Part shown: in pieces, positions 52,948-60,700 of the stretch
Position numbering within the stretch: the first letter of the stretch is position 1
Layout: every line of letters begins with the position of its first letter
Source of the DNA: JAAUUE01 sp943370025
Lineage (GTDB): Bacteria; Cyanobacteriota; Cyanobacteriia; Cyanobacteriales; JAAUUE01
DNA: 64,000 nucleotides
Direction of reading: 5' to 3'
Assembly (NCBI GenBank): GCA_943370025.1
Contig: CALRPI020000025.1
Span: 5,580 to 69,579, forward strand
The notes under the pieces: generated by a model
What the model was told of the DNA's origin: nothing
What the model saw: the letters and a program-made list of their open reading frames with translations, nothing else
Databases searched by the model: none
Position numbers and translations under genes: made by a program

Positions 52948-53046
52948 TGATTTTCACCTTCTACAGTCAATTTTACTGACGCTAGAAAACTCCAAATTTG
53001 TGGTTGAGGATTGGCATCTTAACCAAAGAGAGTGTTAGCCTAGATA

Positions 53047-53218
53047 TATAGCAATCTTAGAGGATTTCTCTCGCCAAAGACGAGAGAGCTTTAGAGACTA
53101 TTTATAAAGTCTGATTTTGCGCCCCCGGAGGGGGCGCAAAATCAGACCTTCTAGACACTTTGTAAATGACCTCTTACCAAAAACCTATTGATCTAGTGCA
53201 GGATTTGAGATTGCTAGA
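53047..53218. repeat. Family 2 element carrying a nested family 3 element
   Basis: Outer ends TATAGCAATCTTAGAGG and GATTTGAGATTGCTAGA. Inside, after a short CTCTCGCCAAAGACGAGAG stem, lies a family 3 copy at 53091-53176 (TTAGAGACTATTTATAAAG, hairpin GTCTGATTTTGCGCCCCC and complement, end GACCTCTTA). Together with the DUF433 remnant it fills the gap 52530-53297. Confidence 0.8.
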
Positions 53219-53297
53219 TTAATCCTAAAGTTAAAGAGTTTAGGAAATTTCAGTAAATAATTTACTGAGCATTAATTTTATAGATAAATTTTAGGCT

Positions 53298-54407
53298 ATG
53301 GACAAGGTTGTTGTTGGGCTTTCCGGCGGAGTAGATAGTTCCACTGCTGCGGCTGTTCTCCATGATCAAGGCTATGGAGTGGTGGGAGTAACTCTGTGGT
53401 TGATGAAGGGGAAAGGACAGTGCTGTTCTGAGGGGATGGTTGATGCGGCTCAACTTTGTGAACAGCTTGGCGTTCCCCACCATATTGTCGATAGCCGGGA
53501 GCTTTTCCAAAAATATATTGTGGATTATCTAGTAGAAGGCTATGCGGCGGGGATTACCCCCCTGCCCTGCTCCAACTGCAACAAAATGGTCAAATTTGCC
53601 CCCATGCTCGCCTATGCCCAAGAGGAATTGGGGATAGACAAGATTGCCACAGGACATTATGCCAGAATTACCCAAGACCCAGCTACCGGACGTTACCAAT
53701 TGCGGCGAGCGATCGATTTATCCAAAGATCAGTCCTATTTTCTTTATGACTTAGAACCCCAAATTCTTGCCTCTGTTATGTTTCCCTTGGGAGAAACTCC
53801 CAAGACTGAAACTAGAAGAATTGCCGCCGAGTTTGGTTTACGCACTGCCGATAAGCCAGAGAGTCAGGATCTTTGCTTGGTGGAGGCTCATGGCTCCATG
53901 CAAACTTTTTTGGATAAATATATTTCCACTAGGACTGGGGATATTGTCGATCGCACTGGCAAAGTCCTCGGTCAACACCAAGGAGTGCATCATTACACCA
54001 TTGGACAACGCAAGGGTTTAGGTATTGCTGCCCCAGAACCTTTGTACGTGATTGCCTTGGATGCGTTGAATAATCGGGTGATTGTGGGCGATCGCGCGTC
54101 TGGGGGACAGGCAGAATGTACGGTGTCTCGCCTCAATTGGCTGGCGATCGATCCTCCAAGCATTCCCCTGCAAGCCGAAGTCCAAGTCCGTTACCGCTCC
54201 GAAGCTGTGCCAGTATCGATCGTGCCTCTAGGAGATAATCAAGTCAAACTGATCTTTGCCGAACCCCAATTTGGGATCACACCGGGACAGGCAGCAGTCT
54301 TCTACCAAGGTGATCTAGTTTTAGGCGGCGGAATTATCGATCGCTACACTCTGCCAGATCTGACAAGCATTGAGTCGGGTAGCAGAGTGGAGCAGGGTGA
54401 GAAATAA
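53298..54407 (+). CDS. mnmA: tRNA 2-thiouridine(34) synthase MnmA
   Basis: A 369-residue protein. PP-loop SGGVDSSTAAAVL at the start, the first catalytic cysteine in PCSNCNKMVKF, the ATGHYAR segment, the second cysteine in SQDLCLVEA, and the C-terminal beta domain with GQRKGLGIA. It thiolates U34 of the tRNAs for Glu, Gln and Lys using sulfur passed from IscS-type desulfurases. The start is the first methionine before the PP-loop. A perfect hairpin terminator follows at 54471-54499. Confidence 0.96.
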   Translation: MDKVVVGLSGGVDSSTAAAVLHDQGYGVVGVTLWLMKGKGQCCSEGMVDAAQLCEQLGVPHHIVDSRELFQKYIVDYLVEGYAAGITPLPCSNCNKMVKFAPMLAYAQEELGIDKIATGHYARITQDPATGRYQLRRAIDLSKDQSYFLYDLEPQILASVMFPLGETPKTETRRIAAEFGLRTADKPESQDLCLVEAHGSMQTFLDKYISTRTGDIVDRTGKVLGQHQGVHHYTIGQRKGLGIAAPEPLYVIALDALNNRVIVGDRASGGQAECTVSRLNWLAIDPPSIPLQAEVQVRYRSEAVPVSIVPLGDNQVKLIFAEPQFGITPGQAAVFYQGDLVLGGGIIDRYTLPDLTSIESGSRVEQGEK

Positions 54408-54464
54408 AAAAAGCCATAGAAAAAATCTAGGGCTAATACCAGGGTGCATCTACCACTAATTACA
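54404..54464 (+). repeat. 61-bp direct repeat, copy 1 (at mnmA 3' end)
   Basis: Overlaps the mnmA stop codon. The second copy is at 55844-55904. Shared text: ATAAAAAAAGC, then TAGAAAAAATCTAG, then ACCAGGGTGCATCTACCACTAATTAC. It contains a weak stem, (AGC)CATAG / CTAGGGCT. About 55 of the 61 bases agree. Confidence 0.75.
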
Positions 54465-54470
54465 GCCATT

Positions 54471-54499
54471 AATTTTTTACCCTGAAAGGGTAAAAAATT
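54471..54499. terminator. Bidirectional terminator between mnmA and the dioxygenase gene
   Basis: AATTTTTTACCCT, loop GAA, AGGGTAAAAAATT: a perfect 13-bp stem with an A/T-rich base that gives T runs on both strands. It lies between two convergent genes. Confidence 0.85.
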
Positions 54500-54515
54500 A
54501 AATTTTAAATTAATT

Positions 54516-54613
54516 TGAGAGGTCATTTATTAAAGTGGCTAGAAAGTCTGATGTTGTGCCCCCAGCAGGGAACGCAACATCAGATTTTATAAATCCCCTA
54601 TAAATGTCCCCTG
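54516..54613. repeat. Palindromic element, family 3
   Basis: TGAGAGGTCATTTATTAAAGTGG ... CCTATAAATGTCCCCTGAT with a hairpin GTCTGATGTTGTGCCCCC / GGGAACGCAACATCAGAT. It ends 11 bp from the stop codon of the dioxygenase gene. Confidence 0.75.
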
Positions 54614-54623
54614 ATATTGCCAA

Positions 54624-55562
54624 TTAAACAGCCACTTGGGGAGTCGCAAGCTGAGCAGAAATATATGCAGTGGAATCTCCTTTGATAACTATGCTCCTTT
54701 GTCCGTCAATGCTTGTGGGAATATCTCCGGCAATAGTTACTCGTTGGACTCGCCGGGGTTGGTTGCCATAGTCAGCGATCGCATAATGTTGAGTAGCTCG
54801 GTTATCCCAAAATGCTACATCTCCCGCTTGCCACCGCCAGCGCACAGTATTTTCAAGACGAGTCACGTAGGATTGTAAAAGTTGCAAAGTAGTATGGGAA
54901 TCTTCGGCCGTCAGCCCCTTGATCCGCCGGGCAAAACCTCCGAGGAGTAGCGATCGCTCTCCCGATTCTGGGTGGATATGGACAGCGGGATGCAGGGTTT
55001 CATAGATAGTAGATTGAAAAACCTTGGAGTATTCTCGGGCGGATGCTGGTACATCAACTGTGGCGGCAGCATAATCTGACCCATTACTATGGACAACCCA
55101 CAACTGATCGGCCAAGGCTTGTAAATGAGATGGGAGGTCAGTATAGGCTGTGGCAGTATTTGCCCACACGGTATCACCGCCGTAGGGAGGAACCTCTACT
55201 GCTCGCAAAATTGAACCCAAGGGGGGGCGATCAACAAAGGTGACATCCGTGTGCCAATGATTGGTATGGGCGTTTTGGCGGCTATAGTCCAAATCAAAAA
55301 CGGATGGATGTTCAGGAAAGTAGGCAGGAACCGTAGGATGGGCTGTCGTTAGTTGCCCAAAGTAGCTAGCAAAGGCGGTGTGACTTTTTTTATCTAGGGT
55401 TTGCTGGCGGAAAAAAATAACTTTGTACTGAACTAAGGCTTGACGAATTTTGCTAATCAGGCTAGCACTCAAGTCCGTAGTCAAAGCAACCCCTCTAATC
55501 TCGGCTCCGATCCGACCAGCAACGGGTTGGATCTCAAAATTTGCAGAAACCATAGATTTCAT
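54624..55562 (-). CDS. TauD/TfdA-family Fe(II)/2-oxoglutarate dioxygenase
   Basis: A 312-residue protein. The start FEIQPVAGRIGAEIRGVAL, the iron ligands H-x-D in NHWHTDVTF (about residues 101-109), the distal histidine in FWDNRATQHYAIADYG and the 2-oxoglutarate-binding arginine in the final RRVQRVTIAGD are present. The family oxidises a substrate with 2-oxoglutarate and oxygen; taurine is the best known, but substrate identity cannot be read here and no sulfonate transporter is nearby. Convergent with mnmA. Confidence 0.9.
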   Translation of the reverse strand: MKSMVSANFEIQPVAGRIGAEIRGVALTTDLSASLISKIRQALVQYKVIFFRQQTLDKKSHTAFASYFGQLTTAHPTVPAYFPEHPSVFDLDYSRQNAHTNHWHTDVTFVDRPPLGSILRAVEVPPYGGDTVWANTATAYTDLPSHLQALADQLWVVHSNGSDYAAATVDVPASAREYSKVFQSTIYETLHPAVHIHPESGERSLLLGGFARRIKGLTAEDSHTTLQLLQSYVTRLENTVRWRWQAGDVAFWDNRATQHYAIADYGNQPRRVQRVTIAGDIPTSIDGQRSIVIKGDSTAYISAQLATPQVAV

Positions 55563-55843
55563 CCTCCAAATAATAACTAATGCTTAATACAGATATCTAC
55601 GGTAATCCGATAGATTTACTGTGGATAATAGATGGAAACTATAGCACAAGTTACTTTAGTCAGCCAAGGGTTTTTGATACCTATTTGATACCTAATATTA
55701 TTGCTATTACTAAGTCTCTGTCCCCTACCATCGCGATCGATCCCAATCAGAGAAAATACCCTATCCTGCTTTTATTGGTCTCCCAAAAACCTAGATAATG
55801 TGTTGGCAGTGCCTAAGTTCTACTATTGTTAGGTGCAACTCCC

Positions 55844-55904
55844 ATAAAAAAAGCTCTAGAAAAAATCTAGAGCTAAAACCAGGGTGCATCTACCACTAAT
55901 TACC
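55844..55904. repeat. 61-bp direct repeat, copy 2
   Basis: ATAAAAAAAGCTCTAGAAAA(AA)TCTAGAGCTAAAACCAGG then GTGCATCTACCACTAATTAC. Here the stem AGCTCTAG / CTAGAGCT is perfect (8 bp around AAAAAAT). The gap 55563-56389 also holds decayed family 4 and family 2 fragments (about 55788-55825 and 55970-56040) and the metK leader; no gene is seen. Confidence 0.75.
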
Positions 55905-56137
55905 TTCCTTGGTTTATTCTCAGTTCAGGACAAAACGCTAAAACTCTAAAAATATACAGCACTTTTTATATGGATGGACATGGTTTTGTCCACCGAAGGC
56001 GAACGCAACTATCTACTAGAGGCAAGCTACTAGAGGCAAGAGATTTACCCTGAATATCATGAAAATATTGTACCTACTGGCTGTCGCAAAGCGGGGGTTG
56101 CATTATCCTAAATCATACTAACTGCCTTCGTAGTTGC

Positions 56138-56239
56138 TATAGCGATCCTAAATGGTTTCACCCGCCTTCGGCGGGTGAAACCATTTACTGGAAGCAAGTT
56201 GACTTGGCAACTGTTAGAAAATGATTTAGGACTGCTATA
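56138..56239. repeat. Palindromic element, family 2A
   Basis: A complete copy, nearly identical to 20939-21040 (TATAGCGATCCTAAATGG ... GATTTAGGACTGCTATA). It lies about 150 bp upstream of the metK start and so may lie in its promoter region. Confidence 0.9.
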
Positions 56240-56389
56240 TATATTTGCGACATTCTCAGCCCATTTGTAATTTATCAATCAATTAAGTGTAATCAAATCA
56301 CTACCAACAGTCGCCAAATACTGTTATTATTGCAAGTTACATTAGTCTCATATTGTTTCACCTAGTTGTATTCCAAGGAGAAGTATTCT

Positions 56390-57652
56390 TTGCCACGCCA
56401 TTACTTATTTACCTCAGAATCAGTTACCGAAGGTCATCCAGACAAAATTTGTGACCAAATTTCCGACACCATCCTCGATGCCCTGCTTGCGGAAGATTCC
56501 ACAAGTCGAGTAGCGGCTGAGGTGGTTGTAAACACTGGTTTAGTTTTGATTACCGGAGAAATTACCTCCCAAGCTCATGTCAATTACGTTAACCTAGTCC
56601 GTCGGAAACTGACAGAAATTGGCTACACCAATGCCGACAATGGTTTCTCGGCTGGCAGTTGTGCTGTGTTAGTTGCCCTTGATGAGCAGTCTCCAGATAT
56701 TTCCCAAGGGGTAACTACTGCCCAAGAAACTAGGGAAACTTCTAGCGAAGACCAACTAGATGCGATCGGTGCCGGCGACCAAGGAATTATGTTTGGGTTT
56801 GCTTGTAATGAAACCCCAGAGCTGATGCCCTTGCCCATTAGTCTGGCACACCGGGTTTCTCGCCGATTAGCTGCTGTCCGCAAAACAGGCCAACTGCCCT
56901 ACCTCTACCCCGATGGCAAAACTCAAGTCACGATCGCCTACGAAGATAACAGACCCGTGGCGATCGATACGATTCTTGTTTCTACCCAACACGCTGCCAC
57001 CATTGGCGATATTACCGATGAAGCCGCAGTCCAAGCCAAAATCAAGGCGGATCTGTGGGATGCAGTAGTGTTACCCGTATTTGCGGATATCGAACTGAAG
57101 CCGACAGCCGCCACTCGTTTCTTGGTCAATCCCACCGGGAAATTTGTCATTGGTGGTCCCCAAGGGGATGCGGGGCTGACGGGCAGAAAGATTATTGTGG
57201 ATACCTACGGTGGCTATTCCCGCCACGGTGGTGGAGCCTTCTCTGGCAAGGATCCCACTAAGGTTGATCGCTCCGCTGCCTATGCTGCCCGCTATGTGGC
57301 GAAAAATATCGTCGCGGCTGGTTTGGCTGAAAAATGTGAAGTCCAGCTCAGTTATGCGATTGGTGTCGCTAGACCCGTAAGTATTCTGGTAGAAACTTTT
57401 GGTACTGGCAAGATTGACGACGATCGCCTCTTGGAACTAGTTAAAGCCCACTTTGAACTCCGTCCCGCTGGGATCATCGAAACCTTTAATCTCCGCAAAT
57501 TGCCCGGACTCCGCAACGGCAGATTCTATCAAGATGTTGCCGCCTATGGTCACTTTGGCAGAACAGATTTAGAGTTACCTTGGGAACAAACCGACAAAGT
57601 AGCAGAAATGCAAGCTGCGGTGCAAGGGTTACTTTCTGGCGCAAAAAGCTAG
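56390..57652 (+). CDS. metK: S-adenosylmethionine synthetase
   Basis: About 420 residues. MPRHYLFTSESVTEGHPDK at the start, GAGDQGIMFGFA (ATP motif), GGPQGDAGLTGRKIIVDTYG and GGGAFSGKDPTKVDRSAAY are the diagnostic blocks. It makes S-adenosylmethionine from methionine and ATP. The start is the TTG at 56390, because AAGGAG ends 9 bases before it and the text then reads as the normal N-terminus; a further TTG at 56366 would place the ribosome site inside the gene. No SAM or SAH riboswitch was recognised upstream. Confidence 0.96.
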   Translation: MPRHYLFTSESVTEGHPDKICDQISDTILDALLAEDSTSRVAAEVVVNTGLVLITGEITSQAHVNYVNLVRRKLTEIGYTNADNGFSAGSCAVLVALDEQSPDISQGVTTAQETRETSSEDQLDAIGAGDQGIMFGFACNETPELMPLPISLAHRVSRRLAAVRKTGQLPYLYPDGKTQVTIAYEDNRPVAIDTILVSTQHAATIGDITDEAAVQAKIKADLWDAVVLPVFADIELKPTAATRFLVNPTGKFVIGGPQGDAGLTGRKIIVDTYGGYSRHGGGAFSGKDPTKVDRSAAYAARYVAKNIVAAGLAEKCEVQLSYAIGVARPVSILVETFGTGKIDDDRLLELVKAHFELRPAGIIETFNLRKLPGLRNGRFYQDVAAYGHFGRTDLELPWEQTDKVAEMQAAVQGLLSGAKS

Positions 57653-57769
57653 TTCTAGAGGTGCATCTCAATTGCATTGGTTTTGTCTCTAGACATGTAT
57701 TAAAAGTCCCCCTAAATACAAGCCCTAAAGCACTACCACGCTAGAGCAAAGGGGGATTTACTTACAGCT

Positions 57770-57807
57770 GATTGAGAGTGGGTGGCTGTTGCTACCCACT
57801 CTCAATC
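57770..57807 (+). terminator. Hairpin downstream of metK
   Basis: GATTGAGAGTGGGTGGC, loop TGTT, GCTACCCACTCTCAATC: a 17-bp stem with one G-T pair, about 115 bp after the metK stop. It shares the GAGAGTGGGTGGC word with the hairpin over the cbiA stop (43337), so it may be a dispersed element. Confidence 0.55.
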
Positions 57808-57869
57808 CTAATATTGACCAATATTTCAACGGTTGCAATGTGTCCTATTTGAACGAAAATTGCTGTAAC

Positions 57870-57962
57870 TATAGTAAGCGCCATTCTAGTTAGGATTAGG
57901 ACATTTTTGAGGGCGCGCTCCGCGCCCTCAAAAATATCCTAATCAAATCGGCGACTACTATA
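57870..57962. repeat. Palindromic element, family 7
   Basis: TATAGTAAGCGCC ... GGCGACTACTATA, with a perfect inner 15-bp stem ATTTTTGAGGGCGCG / CGCGCCCTCAAAAAT at 57903-57935. TA dinucleotides flank it. A family 4-like end (TTCGTTTGCAGCGAGTAAGTCC) follows. No other copy in this window. Confidence 0.72.
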
Positions 57963-57999
57963 TCAATAATTCGTTTGCAGCGAGTAAGTCCCAAAATAG

Positions 58000-58662
58000 T
58001 TATAGATTAATTTCTAGCAAACCTTCGGGGGGATTGATTTCTAGGCGCTGTTGAACTAGATCAACTACGGGGACAATTTCATAGACAAAGGGAATGAGAA
58101 TTGTTGCAGCTTGGGGGGCAGTTTGCCGCTTGGGTTTAGGTATTTTACTTTTTCGGTTCGGGGTGACTTTTTCTGGAATCACTGGCTGAGGCGGTTGTTC
58201 TGCCAGTTCTACCTCCAATAGATCATTCCCGGCTGGTATGATATCGACAACGGTGCCGATCGCGGCTCCTGTTTTTTGGTTGTATACTCCTAAGCCAATT
58301 AGATCCAAAACATGGAACTGATCTGGTGGGAGTTGGGGGCGATCGCTTTGGGGGACGACTAATTTACAGCCGCGCAGCGCATCCACCGCTTCACAACTTG
58401 TTATGCCCTCTAGGGTGATGATATACAAATCCTTCCCCGGTACATACCTGCCCCGGATTAGCTTGACCGGAAATGGCTCCTGTCCCGATCTTTGCAGCCA
58501 GCGCTGGCCCGGCTTCTGGAAGCGTTCCGGAAAATCTGACTGGGGATAAACGCGAATTTCTCCTTGCAACCCTTGGGGGGCAACGATCGTTCCCACCTCT
58601 AGCCACTGTTGGACGGGGTTATTCTCTGATATGTTTTCTAGCGGATATTCTGGTTTATTCAT
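58000..58662 (-). CDS. rimM: Ribosome maturation factor RimM
   Basis: A 220-residue protein. The N-terminal beta domain begins VGTIVAPQGLQGEIRVYPQS and the PRC-barrel domain VLDLIGLGVYNQKTGAAIGT ... PFVYEIVPVVDL. It helps mature the 30S head near ribosomal protein S19. A basic proline-rich insertion (VTPNRKSKIPKPKR) between the barrel strands is longer than in E. coli RimM. The ATG overlaps the stop of the upstream gene by 8 bp. Confidence 0.93.
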   Translation of the reverse strand: MNKPEYPLENISENNPVQQWLEVGTIVAPQGLQGEIRVYPQSDFPERFQKPGQRWLQRSGQEPFPVKLIRGRYVPGKDLYIITLEGITSCEAVDALRGCKLVVPQSDRPQLPPDQFHVLDLIGLGVYNQKTGAAIGTVVDIIPAGNDLLEVELAEQPPQPVIPEKVTPNRKSKIPKPKRQTAPQAATILIPFVYEIVPVVDLVQQRLEINPPEGLLEINL

Positions 58663-59317
58663 AATTCCTTAGGGTTCCTGCTTGACAGTCCCGGAGCCAA
58701 GTACTTACTGCTTGCCCCACGGTACTATTCAGACTCTCCCGCACAGGAGTCAGGGCTTGAGGGGATTGGGAACCAGTGCTGCCACTTCTACTATACATCA
58801 GCGTTAGTTGCCATCCTTGGCTAGTTCGCACCAAAAATAACCGATGGAATTCCTGCACTTCCACCAGCCTACTGCCTTGATATTCCCGGTTCAGGGTCGT
58901 GAAAAATACTTGCTGGAGTTGTTGGTCGCTGAAGCGTTGGGTCGCAATATCGCCTTGGGTTCCACTCCCAAGACTAGGGTTAATATCGGTATTAATGGGG
59001 TTGAAATCCGGATTCCCAGCCACCACAACATAGGCATTAGAACTCTCCAAGCCCAACCGCCGCGATCGCTGCATCGCTCGATTGGCATAACCCGGCAGAT
59101 CCCGGAGCATTAGAGTAGTTAAGCTCTGGATATCTTGAGGGCAGGTAAAAGTTTTAGGTTCAGAGGCAATATTAAGAAGAGGATTGACAATACTTGGTAT
59201 CTCAAACAGGTTGAGAATGCTGGGCAAACTAGTGGGAAAAAATGCCAGCCCCATCGTCGGGAAGGTACACCAGAGAGCAAGATATCTACTTAAAGCTAAA
59301 GTACAAGTTTTGCTCAT
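58655..59317 (-). CDS. Exported or anchored hypothetical protein
   Basis: About 220 residues from the ATG at 59317. The longer frame (from 59557) runs through pyrF in another frame and is rejected. The N-terminus has one hydrophobic segment (LALWCTFPTMGLAFFPT), perhaps a signal. The rest contains TCPQDIQSLTTLMLRDLPGY, the basic AMQRSRRLG and a C-terminal STWLRDCQAGTLRN. This looks like a family conserved in cyanobacteria beside pyrF, but I cannot name it. Spaced 11 bp from pyrF and overlapping rimM, so operonic. Confidence 0.72.
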   Translation of the reverse strand: MSKTCTLALSRYLALWCTFPTMGLAFFPTSLPSILNLFEIPSIVNPLLNIASEPKTFTCPQDIQSLTTLMLRDLPGYANRAMQRSRRLGLESSNAYVVVAGNPDFNPINTDINPSLGSGTQGDIATQRFSDQQLQQVFFTTLNREYQGSRLVEVQEFHRLFLVRTSQGWQLTLMYSRSGSTGSQSPQALTPVRESLNSTVGQAVSTWLRDCQAGTLRNYE

Positions 59318-59328
59318 AAGATATCTAA

Positions 59329-60078
59329 TCACGCCAACTCCTCGCAAATCCGCTGCCAAGCCTCCACGGGGTCTGGGGCTGCGGTGATCGGTCGGCCAAT
59401 CACCAAATAGTCTGCCCCGGCTTGGAAGGCTGCTTTGGGGGTCATGCTCCGCTGCTGATCTCCAGCGGCTGACCAACTGGGGCGAATCCCCGGACAAATC
59501 AACAAGAAATCCTGTCCGCAAACATTTCTTAACTGCGGCGCCTCTTGAGGAGAACACACTGCCCCGGCTAAACCTGACTTCTGCGCCAAGAGAGACATCT
59601 CTAGAGCATATTCTGGTAGCTCTAGGGGAATTTTTAGATCAAAGGCTAAATCCCTTGTAGTCAGGCTAGTCAGCAGGGTAATGGCAATAATTTGTGGCGG
59701 TGAATATCCCAGACTTTGGGCAGTAGCGATCGCCTCTTTTTGGGCAGTTTCTAGAGCTACCTTTCCGGCGGTAGCATGAACGGTTAGCAGATCCACCTGA
59801 TAATGAGTTGCTTGGCGCACTGCCCCCGCCATGGTGTTGGGAATATCATGAAACTTCAGGTCAAGAAAAATTCTTTTCCGCTGTTTCTTCAGATAGCTCA
59901 AAACTTCTCCACCACTAGCTACAAATAGCTCTAGTCCAACCTTCCAAAATTTAATTTGGGGAAGTTTTTCGACTAGGGCGATCGCTTCCTCTAAGTTGCC
60001 CACATCTAAGGCGACAATTATTTTATCTGCTTGTGGTGGGAAAACTGAAGAGAAATTTTTCTGGATGGTTTGACTCAT
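59329..60078 (-). CDS. pyrF: Orotidine-5'-phosphate decarboxylase
   Basis: A 249-residue protein. KIIVALDVGN, the catalytic FLDLKFHDIPNTM (D, K, D), the DLLTVHATAG segment and the phosphate-binding LICPGIRPSW ... YLVIGRPITAAPDP are all seen. It makes UMP from OMP in pyrimidine synthesis. Bacterial group I length. Spaced 40 bp from the upstream lipoprotein gene and 11 bp from the next gene in the same direction. Confidence 0.96.
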   Translation of the reverse strand: MSQTIQKNFSSVFPPQADKIIVALDVGNLEEAIALVEKLPQIKFWKVGLELFVASGGEVLSYLKKQRKRIFLDLKFHDIPNTMAGAVRQATHYQVDLLTVHATAGKVALETAQKEAIATAQSLGYSPPQIIAITLLTSLTTRDLAFDLKIPLELPEYALEMSLLAQKSGLAGAVCSPQEAPQLRNVCGQDFLLICPGIRPSWSAAGDQQRSMTPKAAFQAGADYLVIGRPITAAPDPVEAWQRICEELA

Positions 60079-60118
60079 TGGTTAACCTGATAACTGTTAA
60101 CTGATTACTGTTAACTGA

Positions 60119-60673
60119 TTACTTAGCACCACAATAGGTATTGATCTCACCCACAACTCGGTTAGATTCCTGCCCTGCCTTACTAACCTTTTGAATACTG
60201 TCACCAATTGCTTTGGTGGAGTTTTCTACTTGTTTCACAGCATCAGGAGCAGTAAAATTAATCGTCCCCAGAGAAGAAATTGCCTTACTAGAATCCTCAA
60301 AACCAACTGAAATGGCTTCTAGTTGATTTGCGTAGTCATCCCGGAGGGTCAGAAGTTGCTTATCCTCCACCTTCAAAGCCTTAACTCCTTCCTTAACTTT
60401 CCGAATATCCGCAACAAATGCCCCCAAAGAATCTTTGACTTTAGTGATTTGCGCCTTCATTTCCTCTGGCTTGGTTGGGTTAAATCCTCCCAGACCTTTC
60501 ATGGCATCTGCCGATTTTTGGTAAACGGTTTGCCCTTGATTAATTTCAGCAACCAGTTTGTTGCACTGGGAAATCTTACTTTCTCCACAACTAGCTAAAA
60601 CCGTCACTAATCCGAGGACTAGAGGTGAAATCAGCCGTAAATTATTTCTGGATTGATGACGAGAATGCAGCAT
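60119..60673 (-). CDS. Putative lipoprotein, helical
   Basis: A 184-residue protein. A lipoprotein signal (LVLGLVTVLAS then C at about residue 29) is followed by an almost wholly helical domain: CNKLVAEINQGQTVYQKSAD ... VKDSLGAFVADIRKVKEGVK ... VKQVENSTKAIGDSIQKVSK. A cysteine near the end (INTYCGAK) may pair with CNKL. The family is unknown. It is 27 bp downstream of ftsZ on the same strand and 40 bp before pyrF. Confidence 0.75.
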   Translation of the reverse strand: MLHSRHQSRNNLRLISPLVLGLVTVLASCGESKISQCNKLVAEINQGQTVYQKSADAMKGLGGFNPTKPEEMKAQITKVKDSLGAFVADIRKVKEGVKALKVEDKQLLTLRDDYANQLEAISVGFEDSSKAISSLGTINFTAPDAVKQVENSTKAIGDSIQKVSKAGQESNRVVGEINTYCGAK

Positions 60674-60700
60674 GAAAAATTTTAATAATAAGGTTAATAG

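Noticed and set aside
55580..55798. Open frame of 72 codons upstream of the dioxygenase gene
   Set aside because: AT-rich, no ribosome site, no recognisable pattern, and ends in a decayed family 4 element.
56240..56389. Possible SAM or SAH riboswitch in the metK leader
   Set aside because: Only about 150 bp, AT-rich, with no recognisable SAM-I, SAM-II, SAH or SAM/SAH core.
4481..57962. Dispersed repeats as a CRISPR array
   Set aside because: Copies are scattered over tens of kilobases between genes, are palindromic over most of their length and lack regular spacers.
59318..59557. N-terminal 80 residues of the long frame ending at 58655
   Set aside because: They are an out-of-frame reading of pyrF; the real gene starts at 59317, 11 bp after pyrF ends.
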